DNA of 64,000 nt from Novosphingobium sp. (lineage in GTDB: Bacteria; Pseudomonadota; Alphaproteobacteria; Sphingomonadales; Sphingomonadaceae), in NCBI RefSeq assembly GCF_030699305.1, contig NZ_JAUYNB010000025.1:1-64000 (forward strand), in the 5' to 3' direction. Positions 25,051 to 34,051 of this stretch are shown here, one piece after another; the stretch's first letter is position 1; each line of letters starts with the position of its first letter. The notes beneath the pieces were generated by a model. It made no database searches. It saw nothing but the letters and a program-made list of their open reading frames with translations, and was not told the origin of the DNA. Both the position numbers and the translations under genes were made by a program.

Positions 25051-25736
25051 GAGACCTTGCCTCCACCAGAGAGTGCAGGGGCAGGTGCGGCTGCCGGCGG
25101 CGGTAGGGGGAACTCGCTGATCTTGAGGTTTGAGCCCGCCTCAGTGACCACCGCCGGGGTGTGCCGGATGCCGAACTTGCTCGTGAGAGTCCCGCCCTGG
25201 TCGAAATAGAAGCGCCGCTGCCAGGGTTTCATCGCATCGAACGGAGAACCGGACACGAAGATGATCTTGGCCCGGGCATCGCTCCAGGTCTTGACCGCCC
25301 AGGCGAGCTCGGCCGCGTTATCGCCGTCGATGAAGACCAGCGCCTGGCTTAGCTGCACCATGTCGAGCGGATTGACCCGGGTGCCGCGCGCCGCGATCAG
25401 ATTGCCCTTGGCATCGACGATGTCGTCCTCGGTGACGATCGAGGGATCGAACAGCCATTCGCGCCTGGTCGCCGCCGGGGTCATGCCATCGACCGGCTTG
25501 GGACGGCGCACGCTGGCGACCGCCTGTTCCTGCATCTGGCGCTGCATCCGCTCGATCCCGCCATTGGCCTCGAGCGTCCTGAGACGCGTCTCGATGGTGG
25601 TCAGAAGATCGGTTTCGATGATCGGGAAGGTCTGGCCCATCTGGCCGTAGTCGGCGGCGCGCAAGGCCGAGACGAGCGGCCACCCCGCGAGGAGCGCCAT
25701 GCCGCTGGCGGCGAGCAAGACGGCGCGGCGCCTCAC
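25047..25736 (-). CDS. traW: F-type pilus assembly protein TraW
   Basis: The 229-residue periplasmic protein has a signal peptide (to about 27), a helical segment, then the conserved TraW block REWLFDPSIVTEDDIVDAKG, RVNPLD and ALVFIDGD. TraW acts with TrbC and TraF in building the F pilus. GTG 25736 overlaps the stop of the S26 peptidase gene. Confidence 0.92.
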   Translation of the reverse strand: MRRRAVLLAASGMALLAGWPLVSALRAADYGQMGQTFPIIETDLLTTIETRLRTLEANGGIERMQRQMQEQAVASVRRPKPVDGMTPAATRREWLFDPSIVTEDDIVDAKGNLIAARGTRVNPLDMVQLSQALVFIDGDNAAELAWAVKTWSDARAKIIFVSGSPFDAMKPWQRRFYFDQGGTLTSKFGIRHTPAVVTEAGSNLKISEFPLPPPAAAPAPALSGGGKVS

Positions 25737-26284
25737 AGCAGCGAATCCCCGGTGCCGATGATCCGGCCACTGCAGACGAAGCCCACATCGGCGTAGCGGC
25801 TGTCGAGCCCGTCCTTGTGCTCAGTGCCGAGGTAGTAGCAGTGCTCGGGGATGCGCCCGGTCGGCCCCGGCTCCAGCGCTTCACCGCGCGAGCTCATTGG
25901 CTTGAGGCGTGCGACTTCGGCGCCGTTGATCCGCACCACGCTGCCCTGCCGGGTCACGACATCGCCGGGCATGCCGTAGACCCGCTTGGCGAAGGGCGGC
26001 GAGGCCGCACCAAAATGCGCGGTGATGAGCGGGGTCTGCCGCGGCGCAAAGACAACAAAGTCGCCGCGCTGGGGCGTGCGGTGCTTGTCGATCCAGAACG
26101 CCCAATTGGGCAGCGACTGGGTGGTGTTGATGAGGAGCGCGTGCTGGTCGCGCCAGCTCGCCAGCGACGAACTTGCTGCCAGCGCCGCCGCGAGCGCGCC
26201 GATCACCAGCCAGCGCTTCGCATGGTTGGCGCGTGCCGATGGAGGCTGCGCTGCGCCCGATTGCGCGTCAGTTTGCGGGAGCAT
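25733..26284 (-). CDS. conjugation signal peptidase, S26 family (TraF of RP4/TrhF type)
   Basis: The 183-residue protein has one N-terminal membrane helix (about 25-42), then the catalytic Ser motif TTQSLPNW (S57) and the Lys motif FAKRVYGMPGD (K100), with the YLGTEHKDGLDSRY box near the end. This is the S26 Ser/Lys signal-peptidase fold. Relatives process prepilins or cyclise them (RP4 TraF). F relies on host LepB, so a dedicated enzyme here probably matures the traA product. ATG 26284 lies inside the trbI end. Confidence 0.85.
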   Translation of the reverse strand: MLPQTDAQSGAAQPPSARANHAKRWLVIGALAAALAASSSLASWRDQHALLINTTQSLPNWAFWIDKHRTPQRGDFVVFAPRQTPLITAHFGAASPPFAKRVYGMPGDVVTRQGSVVRINGAEVARLKPMSSRGEALEPGPTGRIPEHCYYLGTEHKDGLDSRYADVGFVCSGRIIGTGDSLL

Positions 26285-26834
26285 TGCCCTGCCCTCCGAG
26301 CGCGCCTGCTTGCGGGGCAGGCGCTGCCATGGCTGCGCGCATCGCACCCATCACGTCGGCACCGTTGCCGGCTGCGGCCTGCGGCATCTTGACCCGGGTG
26401 TAGACCTCGCGGCGGACCTCGGCGGTGATGTCGGGGACATTGCCGGCGAGCACCGCTTCGCCGACCAGCACGATCTGGCCCGAGGCCCCGCGGCGTTCGA
26501 GATTGCGCTGGACCTCGCCCATGAAGGCGCGGGTTTCACTGGTGACCTGTTCGGGCGGGGTCGCCGAGCGCGCCTGCGCCTGGACATATTCGCCGACGAT
26601 GCCCGACAGCTGGACCTTGGCGATCGCCGGGCGGTCGGGCCCGGCCAGCACGCTTTTGGTGACCCAGGCACCCCACAGCCCTGCGGCGACAATCGCGGCG
26701 ACCAGCGCCACCGGGGCAGCACCGAGGCGCGCGCGCGGCGGGGCAGCGGGAGCGGCGGCAATGTCGGCCTCGAACAGCGGACCGGCAGTTGCAGCCTCGT
26801 CTGACACTCGAGCTAAGCGCGGCGTTCTAGCCAT
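26268..26834 (-). CDS. trbI: F-type inner-membrane protein TrbI
   Basis: A 188-residue bitopic protein: cytoplasmic start, one membrane helix at about 40-60 (APVALVAAIVAAGLWGAW), then a periplasmic part with IAKVQLSGIVGEYV, the TrbI family block, and an Ala/Gly-rich tail. TrbI affects pilus retraction in F. I start at ATG 26834; the longer frame is a shadow of the 119-aa gene. It overlaps that gene by 8 nt and the peptidase gene by 17 nt. Confidence 0.82.
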   Translation of the reverse strand: MARTPRLARVSDEAATAGPLFEADIAAAPAAPPRARLGAAPVALVAAIVAAGLWGAWVTKSVLAGPDRPAIAKVQLSGIVGEYVQAQARSATPPEQVTSETRAFMGEVQRNLERRGASGQIVLVGEAVLAGNVPDITAEVRREVYTRVKMPQAAAGNGADVMGAMRAAMAAPAPQAGALGGQGNAPAN

Positions 26835-27186
26835 GATCGGTCTCCTTCGATTGTTGGATGGCGGGCTTGCCGAGGCCGCGCAGCGAATGGCGGCGGAAGA
26901 AGCCGACGCCGGCAAAGAGCGCGGCGCTGGCGAGCCAGAAGAACAGGCGGAAGCGGTCCTGCCGCGCGCCGTCGGCGGCGACATAGCGTGAGGCGAAGTT
27001 GTCGAGCTGCTGCACGGTGGCCGAGAAACCGAAGTCGCCGAGCGCGACGAAGAACAGCAGCCACAGCGCGGCGACGCAGGCGAGCGTCACGGCGAGCCAG
27101 CCCGTCAGCCGCAGCGCCAGATAGCAGGCGTCGGCCACGCGCGAGCGAGAGGGCGCTGGTAGGCGTGAGGGCGCCACCAGCATCAT
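26827..27186 (-). CDS. 119-aa two-span membrane protein between traC and trbI
   Basis: Hydrophobic helices at about 27-49 and 82-97 frame a periplasmic loop, with charged ends in the cytoplasm. It overlaps traC by 4 nt and trbI by 8 nt. F carries other small genes here, but none is recognisably related. A role in the inner-membrane complex is likely from context only. Confidence 0.65.
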   Translation of the reverse strand: MMLVAPSRLPAPSRSRVADACYLALRLTGWLAVTLACVAALWLLFFVALGDFGFSATVQQLDNFASRYVAADGARQDRFRLFFWLASAALFAGVGFFRRHSLRGLGKPAIQQSKETDHG

Positions 27187-29789
27187 TCGGCCGCCTCCGC
27201 CAGCTCACCCTCGGCAAAGTCCGGTGCGCCGGGTTCGGGGGGCACAAAATCGGGGAAGGCGACCCGTTCGATCGCATCGGGGAGCGCGAGCCCGCCGCGG
27301 ACCTTGTCCTCGATCTCGGAGAAAACCCGCGGGCTCGAGGAATAGAGCGTTGCCGAATAGGGATCGAGCACAAGGCGCCCCACAGCGAGGGTCTCAGGGC
27401 CCTTGATCAGCACATCGGAGTATTCGGTGCCGTTGCGCTTCAGCGAGCGCAGCAGGCTTTCGGTGTAGTGATCCATCTCGAAGCGCTGGTGCTTGGCGAG
27501 ATCGTTGATCGTTTCCTCCTTCTGCTGGAGGACGATCGACCAGTCCGAGTTCTCCAGCGCGGCGAGCGAACCCTCCGACTTGTAGAAGTCATTGAGGGAC
27601 TGGGTCGCGGTGATCAGCGAGCCGCCATACTTGCGACAGGTGCGGGCATAGGTCTCGATCGCCTGGCCCATCTGTCCGCCGCCGAGCAGTTGCCAGGCCT
27701 CGTCGATCATCGTGAGCTTGGGCACCGAGCGGTCGAGATCGCGCATCACCCGCAGCGTCAGGAACATGAGCGCGGTCAGCGCGACCGAGCGCAGTTCCGG
27801 CTTCGAGGAGAGATCCGAGAGCTCGAACACGGTGAGCCCGGCCGAGAGATCGATCGAGCAGGCACCTTCGAAGAACCGGCCGTAGGTCCCGCCCGTGAGG
27901 AATGGAGACATGGCATCGGCGAGATCGCCGGCATAAGGCGATGGCAGTGCGCGCAGCGCTGACGCGACATGGTCGATGGTGCCGGCGCGCTGCTTCTCGC
28001 GCCAGACCGTGCTGACGGCAGAATCGATCAGGCCGCGCTCGGTATCGGAGAGCCGGTCCTGCTGGCGTGCCATTTGCCCGACGATCGATTTGAGCATGGC
28101 GAGGCATTCGACCTCGTAGTCCTCGCCGTCCTCGTCGCTTGCCAGGGCCTCGCTGTCGATCATGTCGAAGGGGTTGAGCGAGAAGCCAGAGGAGAGCTTG
28201 AACTCGACGAAGGCACCGCCGAAGGCCTTGACCATGTGCTCGAACGAGCGGCCGTCATCGATCACGATGACCTTGGCCCCTGCCCCCGACATCGCGGCGC
28301 AGACGTCCTGCAGGAACACGGACTTGCCCGAACCCGACTTGCCGAACACCGCGACGTTGTGGTTGCCCGCAGCGTTCTGGAACGGCGACCAGAAGAACGG
28401 TTGCCCGCGCCGGCCGATCAGGAGGACGTGGGGGATGTGCCCACCGGTATGCTCACCCTGAAGCGGGGCGATAGAGGCTGCGGTCGTGGTCAGCATGGTC
28501 TTGAAGCGCTTCATGCGCTTGAGGTCAGCGGAAAGCCCGTTGGGGAGCGACAGCGGCATCGCTGCGAGCAGACCCATGACCTGGAGGTAGCGCTCGTCGA
28601 TGAGGTCCCACCCGCAGGCCTTGTAGACCGACTTCACCATGCGCTCGTTGATGTCGCCCTTGCCAAGCGGCGAGAGCGCGCCGACGCCGTAATAGACCTG
28701 CGCGAGCTTGCGGCCCTGACGTATCTCGGCCTGAACGTACTGCCATTCGTCGCGCTGCTCGGAGAGCTGGGGCAGGAACCGCGCGGAGCGGCTGTCGGCG
28801 AGGCTGGTGGTGCGCATGACCTTGAGCCCGGCGCGCGAGGCGACCGCTTCCTCGTCCTGGTAAACGAGCCCGAGCACGGTCATGACGTTGCAACCGAACC
28901 TCAGCTTGTCGTTGATGACGTCGCCGATGATTTTCTGGACGTCCCACGGCGCCCACTGCTTGGGCAGGTTGCGCACCGAGAAGAAGCGCCAGTCGAACTT
29001 GTCGGGCACGACTTCGCCGATCACCGGCGCGCCGTCCTGGCGCTCGCCAGTCGGGCGGAATCGCTCGGTGTGGAGGATGATCCGGTCAGGGGTGACCTGG
29101 GTTTCGAGATCGCGCCGCACGCACTGGACGTTGATCGGATCGAGCTCGGAATAGTGCTCGGGCTTGTCGGCATTATCGACCGCCGGGCAGAGAAAATCGT
29201 CGAGGAAGGCGATCAGTTCGACCGGGCTCATGTCGCGCGCCGGGATCGACAGCGCCTGGAGCGTCCCCATGAGGCTTTCGCGCACCGATACGAGCATGTC
29301 CGCGCCGATCGGGCCGCTGAGCCGGGCACCGATCGAAAGGATCACGCGGGTGTTGCGCAGATAGAACGGGGCATCGCGCGAGATCGACATCCATGCCGCC
29401 CGGCGAAGCCAGCGCGCCCGGTGCATCGCCGCGCGGCCATAGACGCCCTTTGCGACTACGCGCGGCATGACCCAATCGGCGATGCGCTCGCCAACCGAAG
29501 GGCTTTGCCAGTGGATCAGCTGGATCTCGCAGCCCGAGGGCACGGCATCGGAGAGGAACTGGGTGAGGAGTTCGCCGCTGCGCTCGTCGGCGCCCATCAT
29601 CGGCGCCAGCTCGAGAATGAACCCGACCGAGTCCGTATTGATGAACATGCGGCTTTTCTTGTCGAAGCTGCGATAGGGCAGCCAGTTCGACAGCATCGGC
29701 GCACCCAGCACCGGGCGCTCCGCCTCGGGATGGGCGCTCTCGCCGAACACCATGTCGAGGAACCGGTCCCAGAAGCCGCGCGAGGTCAT
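27183..29789 (-). CDS. traC: TraC (VirB4-family) ATPase of the F-type secretion system
   Basis: The 868-residue cytoplasmic ATPase energises pilus assembly. The N-terminal TraC_F domain (1-450) precedes the motor with Walker A GKSGSGKS at 483-490 and Walker B LTMIDEAWQLL near 700, followed by a Gln/Arg motif region with TATQSLNDFY. It is similar in length to F TraC (875). It starts 6 nt after traV. Confidence 0.96.
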   Translation of the reverse strand: MTSRGFWDRFLDMVFGESAHPEAERPVLGAPMLSNWLPYRSFDKKSRMFINTDSVGFILELAPMMGADERSGELLTQFLSDAVPSGCEIQLIHWQSPSVGERIADWVMPRVVAKGVYGRAAMHRARWLRRAAWMSISRDAPFYLRNTRVILSIGARLSGPIGADMLVSVRESLMGTLQALSIPARDMSPVELIAFLDDFLCPAVDNADKPEHYSELDPINVQCVRRDLETQVTPDRIILHTERFRPTGERQDGAPVIGEVVPDKFDWRFFSVRNLPKQWAPWDVQKIIGDVINDKLRFGCNVMTVLGLVYQDEEAVASRAGLKVMRTTSLADSRSARFLPQLSEQRDEWQYVQAEIRQGRKLAQVYYGVGALSPLGKGDINERMVKSVYKACGWDLIDERYLQVMGLLAAMPLSLPNGLSADLKRMKRFKTMLTTTAASIAPLQGEHTGGHIPHVLLIGRRGQPFFWSPFQNAAGNHNVAVFGKSGSGKSVFLQDVCAAMSGAGAKVIVIDDGRSFEHMVKAFGGAFVEFKLSSGFSLNPFDMIDSEALASDEDGEDYEVECLAMLKSIVGQMARQQDRLSDTERGLIDSAVSTVWREKQRAGTIDHVASALRALPSPYAGDLADAMSPFLTGGTYGRFFEGACSIDLSAGLTVFELSDLSSKPELRSVALTALMFLTLRVMRDLDRSVPKLTMIDEAWQLLGGGQMGQAIETYARTCRKYGGSLITATQSLNDFYKSEGSLAALENSDWSIVLQQKEETINDLAKHQRFEMDHYTESLLRSLKRNGTEYSDVLIKGPETLAVGRLVLDPYSATLYSSSPRVFSEIEDKVRGGLALPDAIERVAFPDFVPPEPGAPDFAEGELAEAAE

Positions 29790-29795
29790 GGCGAT

Positions 29796-30953
29796 TTACT
29801 CCTCGACCTTGGCGGGAAAGGCGGCGGGGCCATTTGCGGGCTTGCCAGTGGCATTGACCGCTGCAGAAGCCGGGGTTGCGACTGCCGCCGGTACTGCGAT
29901 CGGCGCTGCACTCGCGGGTGCCGTCACGGCGGAAGCAGACCCGGCCGGCGCTTTCGCGGTTTGGGCGAGCCGCGCCTGGACTTCGGCACGGATCGCATCG
30001 ACCGCGTTACCCGACTTGAGCGCCGCAGCCTTGGCGCGCGCCGCGGCGACGGCTTCCGGGCTTGGCAGTGCTGGCGGCGAGGCAACGACCGGCGGGGAAA
30101 CCGGCGCGACGGCGCTCTCGCTGACCGGGACAGATGCCGCGGGTGGCGGAGCGTAGGCGGCGCTGGCGAGGCTGATCGCCCTGCCCTCGACCTGGTCGCC
30201 AAGGTTGGGTTCGCCCGAGGACAACTGCATCCAGGCGCCATCATCGACCACCGCGTGCACGATCCGCGGCTCGTGGAGATTGCCGCCGCCATCGACGAAT
30301 GACGGGAACACGACCTTCAGCACCCGGCGTTCGCGGTGGACCATGCCATTGCCCGCAGCGGCGATCTGACCAGAGCCGGATGGCACGTAGGACGCCGTGA
30401 CCGGCCTCGCCGCTGCCGGTTGGCGAATGTACGGCCCCGCCGGGGTCATCGGCCGGGCATTCTGGATCACCGACAACGCCTGATCATCGATCAGGGTCGA
30501 AGGGGCGCAAGTCCCTCCGGGCGCACTGCAGGCAAAGCTGCCCTTGATGTTGCCGCCGAACAGCGAGGTGCAGGCGACAAGCTGAGTCGCAGCAAGCCCG
30601 ACCGCAGCCATGGTCGCCGCCCGGGCCAGACCGCTCAGGGTCCGGCGCTCTGCGAGCATGCCAAGGCGCACGGCAAGCCGCCAGAACGCGAGGCCCGAGG
30701 CGAGTGACAGTGAGACTTCGCCCAGCGCGACATGGCCCGCCGAGCGAACCCAAGCGCGCCCACGCAGCTTCGCCAGTTCCGAGGGCGTGAGCAGCCGCCC
30801 CTGCGACGGGGAATAGGCTGCCACAAGGTCGTGCCACAGCAGGATTACCTCGCGGCGGCTGATCGCGACCCGGGGCAACGAGATGGCCCCACGCGAACGC
30901 CGTGCCACCGCGCGGACCAGCCCTGCGTGCTGTTCAGGGGTGAGCCCGGTCAC
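29796..30953 (-). CDS. traV: TraV outer-membrane lipoprotein with long N-terminal extension
   Basis: TraV joins TraK and TraB in the transenvelope core. The TraV part begins at a lipobox, LVAC with C128, followed by a TraV-like FACSAPGGTCAPS Cys pair and a Pro/Ala-rich tail. Ahead of the lipobox the frame codes 110 more residues, mostly basic and helical. The GTG at 30953 is coupled to the dsbC stop (GTGA), which supports the long form. ATG 30659 or 30611 would give ordinary lipoprotein signal peptides but lack clear ribosome sites. F TraV is 171 residues, so this 385-residue form is long at both ends. Confidence 0.8.
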   Translation of the reverse strand: MTGLTPEQHAGLVRAVARRSRGAISLPRVAISRREVILLWHDLVAAYSPSQGRLLTPSELAKLRGRAWVRSAGHVALGEVSLSLASGLAFWRLAVRLGMLAERRTLSGLARAATMAAVGLAATQLVACTSLFGGNIKGSFACSAPGGTCAPSTLIDDQALSVIQNARPMTPAGPYIRQPAAARPVTASYVPSGSGQIAAAGNGMVHRERRVLKVVFPSFVDGGGNLHEPRIVHAVVDDGAWMQLSSGEPNLGDQVEGRAISLASAAYAPPPAASVPVSESAVAPVSPPVVASPPALPSPEAVAAARAKAAALKSGNAVDAIRAEVQARLAQTAKAPAGSASAVTAPASAAPIAVPAAVATPASAAVNATGKPANGPAAFPAKVEE

Positions 30954-31849
30954 GACTTAGCGCCCTTCAGCCACTGCTCGAGCACTTCGCGCGGACGGAA
31001 GCCTTCGATTACCGCACCGTCGGAACGGACGATGACCGGGGTGCCGGCGAGCCCCTGCTCGCGGGCGAAACGCTCGTTGGCATCGAGCGGCGAAGTATCG
31101 CAAGCTCGTGTGTCGGTGATCGGTGCGCCCGAATAAGCCGATTTGACCGCCTTGCGCCGATCGCGCGCGCAGAAAACCTGGTTGGCAAGGTCCCGGCTGC
31201 CGAGCACCGAGATCGGCCGCTCGATCACGCGCACGTTCATGCTTTCGAGCACGCCCGACAGCGCCCGGCAGTAACCGCAGCGAAAATCGCTGAACACCGT
31301 GACGGTCGGACCCGAACTTGCTCCCCAGACAATGCCACCCGCCTCGGGCAGTGCGGCGAGCGACATCATCCGGGGGGCACCGCTCGCCGCTGGCGTGCTG
31401 ACGCCGCGGCGGGGGGTCTCGACTTCCTGCGCTTCCTGTTTGCTGCCCGCCGCGCCGCCGACGAGGAGATCCGGGTTGACCTCGAGCAGCCGGACTGCGG
31501 TCAGGTCCTGACGGGTCTGCATGTCATAGACGCGCCCGATCAGGAGGTAGCGCGCGGTCCGGTCGACATAGAACAGCTGCGATCCGGCGGTGACTTCGCA
31601 GACCCCGTCGACGAGCTGGCAATTGACGCGGGAGACCTGGGTGCGCGGCAGGCGCTGCTTGAGCAGCGCCGTGACGGCCTGATCGGCTTCGCTAAGCGAG
31701 TGAACAGCATTTGGTGCCGTGCCCTCGGCGCCAGCGGCGCTGGCATTGGCCCAGACCAGCGAGCCGCCACTGCCGAGCACGATCGCGGCCAGCGGCATCA
31801 GCACTTGGCCAAGGCGGGGCCTGCTAAAGTTCAGGGATTTCAGCTTCAT
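30950..31849 (-). CDS. DsbC-like periplasmic disulfide isomerase of the tra operon
   Basis: The 299-residue exported protein has an N-terminal hydrophobic segment, a DsbC-type dimerisation region (SQLFYVDRTARYLLIG) and a thioredoxin fold with RCGYCR near residue 190. The cis-Pro loop is LAGTPVIV. It should isomerise disulfides in TraN, TraU and TraH, like TrbB in F. ATG 31849 has AGGAGG five bases upstream, the best ribosome site in the operon. Confidence 0.88.
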   Translation of the reverse strand: MKLKSLNFSRPRLGQVLMPLAAIVLGSGGSLVWANASAAGAEGTAPNAVHSLSEADQAVTALLKQRLPRTQVSRVNCQLVDGVCEVTAGSQLFYVDRTARYLLIGRVYDMQTRQDLTAVRLLEVNPDLLVGGAAGSKQEAQEVETPRRGVSTPAASGAPRMMSLAALPEAGGIVWGASSGPTVTVFSDFRCGYCRALSGVLESMNVRVIERPISVLGSRDLANQVFCARDRRKAVKSAYSGAPITDTRACDTSPLDANERFAREQGLAGTPVIVRSDGAVIEGFRPREVLEQWLKGAKS

Positions 31850-31859
31850 TGCACCCTCC

Positions 31860-33254
31860 TCATCCGTTGATGAACACGCCTTCGAGAAACACGATCTCGA
31901 CATCGATCCCGGTCGGCATCTCGATCACGGGCTGGTACTGCTCGGCCCGCTCGATCAGGTATTTGCTGACCATGTCGCCCGAGGTTGCGATGCCTTCGCC
32001 AAGGCCGCCTTCAAGGATGTCGCCGGTGCCGAGCTTCTGGCGCTGGCCGTTGACGTTGACGTTGGTCCCGGTGAGCGTCGTATTGGTGTTGGCGGAAAAG
32101 CCGCGCCCGAACCCGCCGGCGAGCCCGGCAAGGAAGGCCTGGCCGATGAGCGAACCCTCGCGGCTCACCACGCGCCCCCGCACCCCGGTCTTGCCGCCAA
32201 AAGCGATGAAGCCCTTCACATCCGAGACCGCGTAGCGCCCATTGGGCTGCGGGCAGGTCATCCGCTGCAGCTTGACGTAGACTTTCTCGCTCGAGAGATC
32301 GCCGCGCGCCGCACCGTTGACGAGGCAACCGGCGATATTGGTCGTGAGCAGCCGCCCGTGGTCATAGACCGAGCGCGCTGGGCCGGTGATGCGCAGCACG
32401 ACCGGCAAAGGATCGGTCTGGCTCTGGACCCCGGCTGCGGCATCGACCCCGACGATCACCTTGGCGACCGCGATAGAATTGGGCGGCAGGTAATTGGCGC
32501 TGTCGGTGAAGACGGTGTTGCCCTTGGGCACCGGGCTACCCGTGCCACTGGTACCCTCGCCAAACGAGACGAGACTGACCTCGCTGCCGCGACCGCCGGG
32601 CATGCCGGCTGCCGCCATCGCTGCCTGTCCGGCCGGGGTCCCGGGCGCCTGGTAGCTGGGGGGACTGGTCCGCCCATAGAGCGCGTTGGGTCCGACTGAG
32701 GTGGCGCCGGGGCCAACAACGGGCTGGCCCATGATCGGCGACTGTCGGGCGGCAGCAAGCGCGGCCTTCAGCTGCTCGTTCTCGTTCTGGTAGGCCGTGA
32801 GCACCCGTTCGGTATCGGGTGAAATCCCTGCTCCCCCGGTGCTGCCCCCACCTTGCGCCTGGCTCTGCGCGAGCTGCGCTTCCAGTTGATCGGCCCGCTG
32901 TGCGCGGGCGGCGAGCGAGCGCATGTTGTTGTCCATCGACATCATCTGCGCCTCGGACTGGGCACGCCATTCCTTCTCGGCCATGTTCTTGTTGACCATC
33001 TCGTCGACCGAGACGTCGGCGACCTGGCGCTTGACGTTGCCGTCGCTGCTCTTGTTCTCGCCGGCGAAGATCCACGACGAGCCGATGATCAGCGCGGCGA
33101 GCCCGCCGGCGCCGAGGAGCAGCATCTGCTTCTTCTTGACTGCTTCGTTGGCGACGATCGCATCTCCAAGCGGCGTTGCATCGCTGCCGCCTGGCTCACT
33201 CGCGGGGCCATCAAGTGATTTGGGGCCTTTGCGGAACGGGTTCTTCCAGTCCAT
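31860..33254 (-). CDS. traB: TraB (VirB10-like) transenvelope scaffold protein
   Basis: The 464-residue protein has a cytoplasmic tail, a membrane helix at about 44-63, a coiled coil at about 95-140 and a Pro/Gly-rich linker, then the beta-barrel VirB10-type domain (GNTVFTDSANYLPPNSIAV onward). It links inner and outer membranes in the secretion core with TraV and TraK. ATG 33254 overlaps the traK stop (TGATG). Confidence 0.93.
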   Translation of the reverse strand: MDWKNPFRKGPKSLDGPASEPGGSDATPLGDAIVANEAVKKKQMLLLGAGGLAALIIGSSWIFAGENKSSDGNVKRQVADVSVDEMVNKNMAEKEWRAQSEAQMMSMDNNMRSLAARAQRADQLEAQLAQSQAQGGGSTGGAGISPDTERVLTAYQNENEQLKAALAAARQSPIMGQPVVGPGATSVGPNALYGRTSPPSYQAPGTPAGQAAMAAAGMPGGRGSEVSLVSFGEGTSGTGSPVPKGNTVFTDSANYLPPNSIAVAKVIVGVDAAAGVQSQTDPLPVVLRITGPARSVYDHGRLLTTNIAGCLVNGAARGDLSSEKVYVKLQRMTCPQPNGRYAVSDVKGFIAFGGKTGVRGRVVSREGSLIGQAFLAGLAGGFGRGFSANTNTTLTGTNVNVNGQRQKLGTGDILEGGLGEGIATSGDMVSKYLIERAEQYQPVIEMPTGIDVEIVFLEGVFING

Positions 33255-34051
33255 CACTGGCCTCCATTCGATTGGATGAGGTAGACGGCTGCCGACTTGC
33301 CCGGCGCGAGTTCGCTCACCGGGGTCATGAAGGCGACGCTGCCGCGCGCCGCGAGCAGGTTCTCGTCGAGCGGCAGGGGCTCTTTCCCGGTGTTGCGCAC
33401 CTTGAGGATCAGGCCCTTCAAGTCCGCGCCGCGATATTCGCCGACCTGCTGGACCTCGAGCTTGCCGACCGCGACGGGCTCGAGCACGCTTTGCCGGATC
33501 TCGAAGCCCTCGATGGTCTCGCTGCGGTACATAGCCTGTGCCAGGCGCACCGCCGTGTCCTCGGGCGAGGAGCGCACTTCCCAGTCGCGCGCCGCCTCGG
33601 CCTTGACCGCAGTGTTGGTAACGAACACCTGCTCGGCGTCGCTTCCCCGCACCTGGCAGAGGAACTTATATACGAAGCCCTTCCGGGTGGTGCCGAAGAA
33701 CGAGAGGTTCGGCTTGGTGAAGCCGTCGGGCACCGAGATGTAGATGTCGCCGCGCACTGGCTCGTTGACGATCTTGAAGTCCTCGGCCGGGTTGCCAGTG
33801 CTGATCTTGGATACCGAGGCAAACTGGTCACCGGCGAGGCTGATCCGGGTCAGATCCTTTGCCGAGGCGACGCAGGCGACCGTGCCATTGTCGGCCGCCG
33901 GAATGCTCTGGTCGGCAATGGCAGGGCTTGCCGCCAGGCACAGCGCGCCAAAGCAGATCATCGCGGCGCCTACGGGACGACCCACAATCGCCAGGGGGCG
34001 TCCCGCCAGCACTGTCCCGGCGCCGATCGCGCCCAACGCGAGTTCAGCCAT
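33254..34051 (-). CDS. traK: TraK (VirB9-like) secretin-like core protein
   Basis: The 265-residue exported protein has an N-terminal hydrophobic region with a signal peptide ending near PAIA, and beta-rich VirB9/TraK segments (DGFTKPNLSFFGTTRKGFVY, VYLIQ at the end). It forms the outer-membrane ring with TraV and TraB. I use ATG 34051, which overlaps the traE stop; the frame upstream to 34171 is shadow coding. Confidence 0.9.
   Translation of the reverse strand: MAELALGAIGAGTVLAGRPLAIVGRPVGAAMICFGALCLAASPAIADQSIPAADNGTVACVASAKDLTRISLAGDQFASVSKISTGNPAEDFKIVNEPVRGDIYISVPDGFTKPNLSFFGTTRKGFVYKFLCQVRGSDAEQVFVTNTAVKAEAARDWEVRSSPEDTAVRLAQAMYRSETIEGFEIRQSVLEPVAVGKLEVQQVGEYRGADLKGLILKVRNTGKEPLPLDENLLAARGSVAFMTPVSELAPGKSAAVYLIQSNGGQ

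Noticed and set aside
27969..30302. 777-aa plus-strand frame opposite traC and traV
   Set aside because: Antisense shadow; translation is His/Arg/Asp-rich with no domain, while traC on the other strand is certain.
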